NCBI GenBank assembly: GCA_002281005.1
Contig: NCFD01000112.1
Coordinates: 1 to 5,416 of the forward strand
From: Acidocella sp. 35-58-6
GTDB taxonomy: Bacteria; Pseudomonadota; Alphaproteobacteria; Acetobacterales; Acetobacteraceae
Direction: 5' to 3'
Length of the DNA stretch: 5,416 nt
Below, one piece after another: positions 1 to 4,413 of this stretch (positions are counted from its first letter, which is position 1; each line of letters starts with the position of its first letter). Under the pieces are notes generated by a model. It was given only the letters and a program-made list of their open reading frames with translations. It had not been told where the DNA came from and searched no databases. A program made the translations under genes and the position numbers.

Positions 1-139
1 GACTAGTGAAACATTACGCGTAAGGAAACAAATATTCGTCAGAGTATTAACATGTTCCTAGCGGTCCGGGGCTGAATAGGCAATGTGACTGGCCTTTTCC
101 AAGCGGGAATTTCGCCTCTCAGCTATGCGATTCGGGTGA
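1..139. other. Non-coding left edge, downstream of arfB
   Basis: No gene is supported here. Reading frames are broken by several stops, and I see no convincing promoter or RNA gene. On the minus strand, just past the arfB stop, GAATCGC could pair with GCGAAATTC through a two-base bulge, but no T-tract follows, so I do not call it a terminator. The stretch is more AT-rich at its far left (about 1-55) than the coding DNA next to it. Confidence 0.5.
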
Positions 140-565
140 TCAGCCGTCCAGGTCACGGTTGTTGCGTAGTTTTTTAATGCCGGCGCGGCTGCTTTTGGCG
201 TCCAGACGGCGGGTTTTGGAGGCGAGCGTGGGGCGGGTGGGTTTGCGGTAGATGGGCGCGATGGCGGCCTCGCGGATCATCTCAAACAGCCGCTCACGGG
301 CGTCGGCGCGGTTGCGCAACTGGGTGCGGTGCTGGTTGGCGGTGATCACGATCACCCCGTCGTTGGTGAGGCGCCGGCCGGCGATGGTGGCGAGGCGGGC
401 TTTAACGGCGGGGGGAAGGGTGGCGCAGGCAGTGAGGTTGAAACGTAACTGTACCGCCGTGGCAACCTTATTCACATTCTGGCCCCCAGGGCCGGACGCG
501 GTGATGAAGGATTCTTCCAGCTCGGACTCGTCGATGCTGAGGCGCGGGGTGATCTGAATGATCAT
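140..565 (-). CDS. arfB: ArfB (YaeJ-type) peptidyl-tRNA hydrolase, ribosome rescue
   Basis: This 141-residue protein is a stand-alone release-factor-like hydrolase. In the family, it enters the A site of ribosomes stalled at the 3' end of an mRNA and hydrolyses the peptidyl-tRNA without needing a stop codon. The catalytic loop SGPGGQNVNK lies at residues 24-33, with GGQ at 27-29. The globular domain continues through TNDGVIVI (67-74). A basic tail at about 107-134 contains RKPTRPTLASKTRRL, the tail that the family uses to sense an empty mRNA channel. The length matches E. coli YaeJ (140 residues). The ATG at 565 is preceded by GGGG about four bases upstream, a weak ribosome-binding site. Full-length RF1/RF2 is ruled out by the short length and the absence of codon-recognition domains. 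It lies 90 bp downstream of rpmB on the same strand and may share its transcription. Confidence 0.95.
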   Translation of the reverse strand: MIIQITPRLSIDESELEESFITASGPGGQNVNKVATAVQLRFNLTACATLPPAVKARLATIAGRRLTNDGVIVITANQHRTQLRNRADARERLFEMIREAAIAPIYRKPTRPTLASKTRRLDAKSSRAGIKKLRNNRDLDG

Positions 566-584
566 GGGTACCCCATAAAAGCAG

Positions 585-604
585 ATACCCGCTTGCGCGG
601 GTAT
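585..604 (-). terminator. Hairpin between rpmB and arfB, possible terminator
   Basis: A perfect 8-bp inverted repeat (ATACCCGC / GCGGGTAT) flanks a 4-base loop. On the minus strand it is followed by CTGC and then TTTT, a slightly displaced T-tract. It could act as a weak or partial terminator after rpmB. It ends about 20 bases before the arfB start, so it could also affect arfB leader structure. The core resembles the larger palindrome at 4332-4394, so it may be a degenerate copy of a dispersed palindromic repeat. Confidence 0.45.
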
Positions 605-628
605 GGGAGCTTTTCAGATAGGCTGTTT

Positions 629-648
629 ATGGCCGCTGGTGCGGCCAT
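629..648 (-). other. Perfect 8-bp hairpin just downstream of rpmB
   Basis: ATGGCCGC and GCGGCCAT pair perfectly around a 4-base loop (ACCA on the minus strand), 7 bases past the rpmB stop codon. No T-tract follows (AAACAG on the minus strand), so it is not a canonical intrinsic terminator. It may protect the rpmB mRNA 3' end from exonucleases or help the next hairpin (585-604) to terminate. The structure is seen directly; its role is inferred. Confidence 0.45.
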
Positions 649-655
649 CATGGCT

Positions 656-955
656 TTAGGCGACTTTAGCAGCCTTTTTGGCAGCAGCCTTCTCGATCCG
701 GCGCTTCAGGGCCAAGCCTTCGGTAGTGTGCTTGCTATCGTTCTGGCCTAGGATGAAGGCATCCAGACCACCATTATGCTCGATGGTGCGCATGGCGCGG
801 GTCGAGAGGCGCAGCTTCACATTGCCCAGAACGTCTGACAGGAGGGTGGTTTCCTGCAGGTTCGGCAGAAAGCGGCGGCGGGTCCTGTTATTGGCATGGC
901 TGACATTGTTGCCAGATTGCACAGTCTTCCCGGTTAGTTCACAGCGGCGGGCCAT
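656..955 (-). CDS. rpmB: 50S ribosomal protein L28
   Basis: This is bL28, a 99-residue component of the large ribosomal subunit. The family hallmarks are present: [10 protein letters not shown] (1-10), [18 protein letters not shown] (16-33), [20 protein letters not shown] (48-67), and a Lys/Ala-rich C-terminus (residues 84-99). The reading frame is open to an earlier ATG at 1006, which would add 17 residues. I reject that start because the family begins at MARRC, and because the ATG at 955 has a TAGGA ribosome-binding site (964-968) at suitable spacing. Only one N-terminal cysteine is present (C5), so this is not the zinc-binding CXXC form. The gene has its own likely promoter (1018-1046), is insulated from the upstream 85-residue gene by the terminator array, and is followed by two hairpins and arfB. 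Confidence 0.97.
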   Translation of the reverse strand: MARRCELTGKTVQSGNNVSHANNRTRRRFLPNLQETTLLSDVLGNVKLRLSTRAMRTIEHNGGLDAFILGQNDSKHTTEGLALKRRIEKAAAKKAAKVA

Positions 956-981
956 CGAAAACATCCTACTAAATATCAAAG

Positions 982-1004
982 GCGGACTGGCAGGGCCGGT
1001 CCGC
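982..1004 (-). promoter_or_regulatory. Hairpin in the rpmB leader
   Basis: On the minus strand GCGGAC pairs with GTCCGC (6 bp). One C/A mismatch and an inner GGC/GCC stem follow, closed by a 3-base loop. It lies between the predicted transcription start (about 1011) and the ribosome-binding site (964-968), leaving the latter free. It might stabilise the 5' end of the message or take part in feedback control, but nothing here shows which. Confidence 0.35.
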
Positions 1005-1017
1005 ATGGTGAAGCGGC

Positions 1018-1046
1018 CTTATGGGCAAAATGACCTGGGAGGTCAA
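1018..1046 (-). promoter_or_regulatory. Predicted sigma-70-type promoter of rpmB
   Basis: On the minus strand, TTGACC (1046-1041; five of six consensus bases) is separated by exactly 17 bases from CATAAG (1023-1018; four of six). Transcription would start near 1011 and give a leader of about 55 bases. The -35 box sits in the decayed edge copy of the tandem array, where intact copies read TTAACG. The promoter also overlaps the small terminator-like hairpin at 1027-1045. This is inferred from sequence only. Confidence 0.5.
1027..1045 (-). terminator. Degenerate last terminator of the array
   Basis: On the minus strand TGACCT and AGGTCA form a perfect 6-bp stem around a CCC loop, followed directly by TTTT. 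The flanking GGGTGAGGCTTGACCTCCC is a recognisable variant of the array unit. This is the copy nearest rpmB and the most changed. It overlaps the predicted -35 and spacer of the rpmB promoter. Confidence 0.5.
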
Positions 1047-1079
1047 GCCTCACCCCTCTGGTGACGCCGACAATAATCT

Positions 1080-1110
1080 AAAAAGCTGGGGAGGTATTAA
1101 GCCTCACCCC
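1080..1110 (-). terminator. Array terminator copy 4
   Basis: On the minus strand GGGG-T-GAGG pairs with CCTC-CCC with one bulged T, around a larger CTTAATA loop, followed by AGC and TTTTT. The loop-side change (GGCG to GGTA on the plus strand) removes one stem pair compared with the better copies. Confidence 0.6.
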
Positions 1111-1133
1111 GTCGGCGGCACCGACAATAATCT

Positions 1134-1164
1134 AGAAAGCTGGGGGGGCGTTAAGCCTCACCCC
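1134..1164 (-). terminator. Array terminator copy 3, weakened
   Basis: This copy has the same architecture as its neighbours, but one substitution (GGAGGC to GGGGGC on the plus strand) puts an A/C mismatch in the stem. The T-tract is interrupted to TTTCT. It is likely the weakest of the recognisable full copies. Confidence 0.45.
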
Positions 1165-1186
1165 GTCGGCGGAGCCGACAAAATCT

Positions 1187-1216
1187 AAAAAGCTGGGGAG
1201 GCGTTAAGCCTCACCC
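1187..1216 (-). terminator. Array terminator copy 2
   Basis: On the minus strand GGG-T-GAGGC pairs with GCCTC-CCC (5 bp, one bulge, 3 bp) around the loop TTAAC, followed by AGC and TTTTT. This is the first copy lying wholly outside the coding region of the 85-residue gene, and structurally one of the best terminators of the array. Confidence 0.7.
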
Positions 1217-1239
1217 GTCGGCGGAGCCGACAATAATAT

Positions 1240-1270
1240 AAAAAGCTGGGGAGGCGTTAAGCCTCACCAG
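1240..1270 (-). terminator. Intrinsic terminator overlapping the end of the 85-residue gene
   Basis: On the minus strand CTGG-T-GAGGC pairs with GCCTC-C-CCAG (4 bp, one mismatch, 5 bp) around the loop TTAAC, followed by C and TTTTT. The last codons of the 1514-1257 gene form the ascending arm, and its TAA stop lies in the loop. A terminating ribosome would cover this hairpin. The extra copies downstream would not be covered. Confidence 0.75.
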
Positions 1271-1514
1271 CATGGTCCTTGCCCGCCATGCCGCGCATTT
1301 CGCCGGATTCCACGCTATCGATGGCATTTTGCAGGATTTGGACGATCACACCTTCGGGCAGGGTACGCGACAGCACGCCCATCGCACCACCCAGCAGGGC
1401 TGAGGCAATCGCCATCGAGGTGATTTTCTGGCCCATCATGTATTCGATGGCCTTATCAACCACCGATCCGGCATGAGAGAGGTCTTTGTCTTGCAGTTCA
1501 GGAGGTTCAGTCAT
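1257..1514 (-). CDS. Small protein of unknown function, 85 residues
   Basis: I do not recognise a family. The protein has an acidic, polar N-terminus (1-20), then a helical-looking, largely apolar middle. The stretch ITSMAIASALLGGAMGVLSRTL (31-52) could be one membrane helix or an amphipathic helix, and EGVIVQILQNAIDSVESGEM (54-73) a second helix. No cysteine, signal peptide or catalytic motif is visible. The ATG at 1514 is preceded by GGATAAGG, a plausible ribosome-binding site. It lies 61 bp downstream of the ABC exporter on the same strand with no clear terminator between, so co-transcription is likely. It is followed immediately by an intrinsic terminator that begins inside its last codons, which supports a real, expressed gene. 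The frame on the opposite strand is shorter and lacks such support. Confidence 0.7.
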   Translation of the reverse strand: MTEPPELQDKDLSHAGSVVDKAIEYMMGQKITSMAIASALLGGAMGVLSRTLPEGVIVQILQNAIDSVESGEMRGMAGKDHAGEA

Positions 1515-1575
1515 GGGCCTTATCCAAAGTTCAGTCAGTATGTGGCGCTGAGCAGGCCAGATTGCAGGTTACAAA

Positions 1576-3486
1576 TTATTGGGCGGGTTCTGGCACGCTC
1601 TGCTCAAGTTTCCCAGCATCTACCCCCACCGTCCCGGCGGCTTCTTCCAACTCCACCTGGGCGGCCCACATGGCGGCATACACGCCATCGGCCTCCAGCA
1701 GGGCTACATGGCTCCCACGCTCCACAATCTCACCCTCGCGCAGCACCAAAATTTCATCGGCATCGGTGACGGTGGAGAGCCGGTGCGCGATGACGAGGGT
1801 GGTACGGTGGGTGGCGATCGAGCGCAAAGCCACGCCGATTTCCTGCTCGGTGGCAGTATCAAGCGCACTGGTGGCTTCATCCAAAATCAGGATACGCGGG
1901 TTTTTCAAAATGGTGCGGGCGATGGCCACGCGCTGCTTCTCACCGCCGGAGAGTTTCAAGCCGCGCTCCCCGACCTTGGTTTTGTAGCCCTGCGGCAGCG
2001 AGACGATGAAGTCATGAATTTGCGCGAGGCGTGCTGCCTGCTCGATTTCAGTCTTGGTGGAACCGGGCTTGCCGTAGGCGATATTATAATAAATCGTGTC
2101 GTTGAACAGCACGGTATCCTGCGGCACCACACCGATGGCAGCGCGTAAGCTATGCTGGGTGATGTCCTTCACATTCACATCATCTACCAGCACAGCACCT
2201 CGGGTGGTGTCATAGAAGCGGAACATCAGCCGGCTGATGGTGGATTTACCTGAACCCGTGGGGCCAACCAGCGCGATCTTTTGGCCGGGGGCGGCGGTAA
2301 AGGAAATGCCCTTGAGGATTTCACGGTCCGGATTGTAGCTAAAATGCACGTCCTCAAAGCGGATTTCCGCCGGCGGGCCTTGCGGTGCCAGCACCATGGC
2401 GCCTGGTTTGTCGGTGATTTCATGGTCGACGCGCAGCAGTGAGAACATCTGCTCCATATCGATCAGCCCTTGATTCACCTGCAAATAAACAAAGCCGAGG
2501 AAGTTCAGCGGCACGTAAAGCTGCATCAAGTAGGTATTCACCAGCACGAACTGCCCAACCGTCATGGTTTTATGCGCCACCCCGTAGGCCGCCATCAGCA
2601 TCATCACCGCAAGTGCGGCTGAGATGATAATGGCCTGCCCGATGTTGAGCGCATTCAGTGAAACCTGTGACTTCACCGAGGCAGTTTCATACCGCGCCAG
2701 GCTTTCATCGAAGCGGCGGGATTCATGCTCCTCATTGCCGAAATACTTCACGGTCTCGAAGTTCAACAGGCTGTCGATGGCCTTGGTCTGGGCCTCGTTA
2801 TCGGTCTCATTCATCTGGCGGCGAAACTTGGTGCGCCAGGCGGTGAAGGTGAAGGTGAAGGCCATATAGAAGCTGACCGCGACGAAGGTGATCAGCGCGT
2901 ACCACACATTGAACAGGTACCAGAGCATTCCCACCGTCAACAGCAACTCGATCATGGTGGGAAGTACGTTGAAGGTGGCCAGCCGCAGCACGTTCTGAAT
3001 GCCGAGCGTGCCACGCAGAATGATGTTGGAGAGCCCGCCAGTCTGGCGGTCCAGATGGAAGCGCATGGAGAGCCCATGCAGATGCTCGAAGGTCTGGCGG
3101 GCCACCACGCGCGAAGCCCGCATTTGCACGGCGGCGAAAATCGCGTCGCGCAACTCGCCGAACGCCGCGGCGGCGATGCGCACCCCGGCATAGGCCACGA
3201 TGATGGCGGCCGGAACCACGATGGCGACATCCGCCTTGTTGTGGGCCAGGGCATCAACCGCGTGGGAGTAGAGGATGGGCACATACACGGTGGCGACCTT
3301 GGCCAGCACCATGGCGATGGTGGCCAGCACCAGCCGCACCCTCAAGGCGAGCTCGTGCTTTGGCCATAAATACGGCAGCAGCGAGATGATGGTGGCGAAC
3401 GAGCCACGGGTGGATTGTTTGGCGGCGGCGGTGGCAGCAGCTTGGGGGTTGGCAGAATGGGCTGAGCGGGTCATGTGACGGGACAT
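1576..3486 (-). CDS. Atm1/HMT1-type half ABC exporter (ABCB7-like)
   Basis: This is a 636-residue half transporter with an N-terminal membrane domain fused to a C-terminal ATPase; it should work as an inner-membrane homodimer. Six membrane segments fall at about 50-75, 86-109, 174-195, 196-215, 281-304 and 310-334. Family marks include NFETVKYFGNEE (242-253), NIGQ (281-284) and MQLYVPLNFLGFVY (321-334). The ATPase has Walker A GPTGSGKS (408-415), the Q-loop glutamine (456), signature LSGGE (512-516), Walker B with D536 and E537, and the H-loop histidine (568). Relatives export glutathione-linked sulfur or metal compounds, supporting cytosolic iron-sulfur assembly in mitochondria and metal tolerance in bacteria. 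The substrate here is inferred. I chose ATG 3486 because GAGGT lies about 8 bases upstream. TTG 3501 and ATG 3474 are alternatives. The start overlaps that of the divergent Nudix gene. Confidence 0.93.
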   Translation of the reverse strand: MSRHMTRSAHSANPQAAATAAAKQSTRGSFATIISLLPYLWPKHELALRVRLVLATIAMVLAKVATVYVPILYSHAVDALAHNKADVAIVVPAAIIVAYAGVRIAAAAFGELRDAIFAAVQMRASRVVARQTFEHLHGLSMRFHLDRQTGGLSNIILRGTLGIQNVLRLATFNVLPTMIELLLTVGMLWYLFNVWYALITFVAVSFYMAFTFTFTAWRTKFRRQMNETDNEAQTKAIDSLLNFETVKYFGNEEHESRRFDESLARYETASVKSQVSLNALNIGQAIIISAALAVMMLMAAYGVAHKTMTVGQFVLVNTYLMQLYVPLNFLGFVYLQVNQGLIDMEQMFSLLRVDHEITDKPGAMVLAPQGPPAEIRFEDVHFSYNPDREILKGISFTAAPGQKIALVGPTGSGKSTISRLMFRFYDTTRGAVLVDDVNVKDITQHSLRAAIGVVPQDTVLFNDTIYYNIAYGKPGSTKTEIEQAARLAQIHDFIVSLPQGYKTKVGERGLKLSGGEKQRVAIARTILKNPRILILDEATSALDTATEQEIGVALRSIATHRTTLVIAHRLSTVTDADEILVLREGEIVERGSHVALLEADGVYAAMWAAQVELEEAAGTVGVDAGKLEQSVPEPAQ

Positions 3487-3496
3487 GGCATGTGAC
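3472..3496. repeat. Direct repeat CATGTGAC at the divergent start region
   Basis: CATGTGAC occurs at 3472-3479 and again at 3489-3496, 17 bp apart start to start. The pair brackets the overlapping start codons of the ABC exporter and the Nudix gene. The first copy is part of a small inverted repeat, GTCA-TG-TGAC (3470-3479). It could be an operator for the divergent pair or a chance duplication in coding DNA. Confidence 0.4.
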
Positions 3497-4315
3497 CTCA
3501 AAATTTCAAAGCTATTATCGCATATTAACGCCTGCCGGAGCGCAACCCTGCCCGGCGGACGGCTTAAATTCTATATTGGCGACCATCACGCAGGCTATGT
3601 GTGGCCAGATTTTGCCCGCACTCTGGCAGGGGCCAGCCCTGACATGGTGCTGACAGACAGGCTGGTGCTGGCGGCGGATGCGGCGGGGCGGTTGAATGAC
3701 ATTGCGGCGGCGGCGGGTGCGCGGGTGCGGTTTGAGAATTTCGATGTGCGTGAGGCCATCGGCGGCCCGGTGCTGGCGGTGCTTGATAGGGGGGCGCTGC
3801 CGAGCTTCGGGGTGATCGGGGTGGGGGCGCATCTCAATGGGTTGGTGCAGCGGCCAGACGGCTGGCATCTATGGGTGGCAAAACGCGCCGCCGATAAAAA
3901 GCTCGACCCCGGTAAGCTGGATCATCTGGTGGCCGGCGGCGTGGCGGCGGGGCATACGCCGTTCGAGACCTTGGTGAAGGAATCTGAGGAGGAAGCAGCA
4001 CTCCCGGCGGCATTGGCAGCACGGGCCCGGCAGGTGGCGTGCTTTGCCTACAATATGGAGCGCCCGGAGGGGCTGCGGCGGGATGTGATCTACGCCTATG
4101 ATTTGGTGCTGGCGGAGGATTTTGTGCCGCAACCGGCGGATGGCGAGGTGGAGATTTTTGCCCTCTGGCCGCTGGCCGCGGTGTTTGAGCGGGTTAGCAG
4201 CAGCGATGATTTCAAGTTCAATGTGAATTTAGTACTGATTGATTTGTTTATCCGCTTTGGGCTGGTGACCGGTGATGACGCGGCGGTTTTAAGGGCAGCG
4301 CTGGCGGGTGATTGA
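3485..4315 (+). CDS. Nudix hydrolase, DUF4743 type (thiamine-diphosphate damage control)
   Basis: This 276-residue protein has the two-part layout of the DUF4743 Nudix group, related to yeast YJR142W, the Nudix half of fission yeast Tnr3, and plant NUDT20/24. The N-terminal part (about 6-115) includes LLSHINACRSATLPGGRLKFYIGD and the nucleotide-facing VIGVGAHLNG (110-119). The Nudix fold follows, with WHLWVAKRAADKKLDPGKLD (127-146) and the Nudix box at 151-173. The box keeps the metal-binding glutamates E166, E169 and E170. It has H157 where the classic box has its first glutamate, K165 for arginine and A172 for glycine. Plant members of this group also depart from the consensus at that first glutamate. 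Studied relatives hydrolyse oxidised thiamine diphosphate analogues, so a housekeeping role is likely. An in-frame stop at 3476 leaves ATG 3485 as the only good start; its ribosome-binding site (CGGGAC) is poor. Confidence 0.85.
   Translation: MACDLKISKLLSHINACRSATLPGGRLKFYIGDHHAGYVWPDFARTLAGASPDMVLTDRLVLAADAAGRLNDIAAAAGARVRFENFDVREAIGGPVLAVLDRGALPSFGVIGVGAHLNGLVQRPDGWHLWVAKRAADKKLDPGKLDHLVAGGVAAGHTPFETLVKESEEEAALPAALAARARQVACFAYNMERPEGLRRDVIYAYDLVLAEDFVPQPADGEVEIFALWPLAAVFERVSSSDDFKFNVNLVLIDLFIRFGLVTGDDAAVLRAALAGD
3514..3519 (-). promoter_or_regulatory. Possible -10 element of the ABC exporter gene
   Basis: An AT-rich pocket at about 3500-3536 contains GATAAT on the minus strand, about 28 bases upstream of the ABC ATG. 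No good -35 hexamer lies at 16-18 bases; TTGCGC sits 20 bases away. The element would fall inside the first codons of the divergent Nudix gene. The support is weak and rests on composition and one hexamer. Confidence 0.25.
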
Positions 4316-4331
4316 TCTATCCCCTCCTCCG

Positions 4332-4394
4332 GTCATCCCCGCGTAAGCGGGGACCTCCCCAGCGTGAGGAGGTTCCCGCTTACGCGGGAATGAC
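4332..4394. repeat. Nested palindromic repeat between convergent genes
   Basis: Two 27-base arms (4332-4358 and 4368-4394) pair with only two imperfect positions (one C/A, one G/U) around a 9-base loop. The outer ends are GTCAT/ATGAC. Each arm also holds its own palindrome, CCCGC-GTAA-GCGGG in the left arm and its counterpart in the right, so the element can fold as one long hairpin or as two side hairpins. It lies 17 bp after the Nudix stop and 20 bp after the kinase stop. Neither exit side has a T-tract, so it is not a classic intrinsic terminator, although it could block convergent read-through. The form recalls dispersed REP-like or palindromic elements with GTCATTCCCGCG ends that are common in many bacterial genomes. 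Confidence 0.85.
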
Positions 4395-4413
4395 AGGGTA
4401 AAAATGCAGGGCG

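Larger units (their letters stand above)
1047..1268. repeat. Tandem array of 53-54 bp units carrying terminator hairpins
   Basis: The anchor word GCCTCACC recurs at 1047, 1101, 1155, 1208 and 1261, giving four full units (54, 54, 53 and 53 bp) and a partial fifth. A related but decayed segment extends left to about 1027. Units 3 (1155-1207) and 4 (1208-1260) are nearly identical. Unit 2 (1101-1154) has a few substitutions, and unit 1 (1047-1100) is the most diverged, so divergence rises towards rpmB. Each unit contains half of hairpin A on each side (GGTGAGGC/GCCTCCCC on the minus strand) plus a T-tract. A second hairpin B (GTCGGC/GCCGAC) is intact at 1165-1179 and 1217-1231, reduced to 5 bp at 1111-1125, and lost near 1057-1071. 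There are no unique spacers, so this is not a CRISPR array. No other copy lies in the window. Confidence 0.9.

Noticed and set aside
956..1006. N-terminal extension of L28 by 17 residues from the ATG at 1006
   Set aside because: The L28 family begins at MARRC, that ATG (955) has a good TAGGA site, and the extension overlaps the leader hairpin near the predicted transcription start.
1047..1268. CRISPR array
   Set aside because: The whole 53-54 bp unit repeats with no unique spacers, copies decay gradually, and no cas genes are nearby.
1579..2148. Open frame of 189 codons on the plus strand opposite the ABC ATPase domain
   Set aside because: It is antisense to the Walker A-to-C-terminal region of the exporter and shows no recognisable domain or ribosome-binding site.
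2725..3369. Long open frame of 214 codons on the plus strand inside the ABC exporter gene
   Set aside because: It is the antisense shadow of a strongly supported gene, with low-complexity Gly/His/Gln-rich composition typical of reverse-complemented GC-rich coding DNA.
3499..3501. TTG start for the ABC exporter
   Set aside because: It overlaps the GAGGT ribosome-binding site that fits the ATG at 3486, and no family homology covers the extra five residues.
4316..4413. Classic bidirectional intrinsic terminator
   Set aside because: Neither strand has a T-tract after the palindrome; the T5 on the minus strand lies before the stem. I list it as a palindromic repeat instead.
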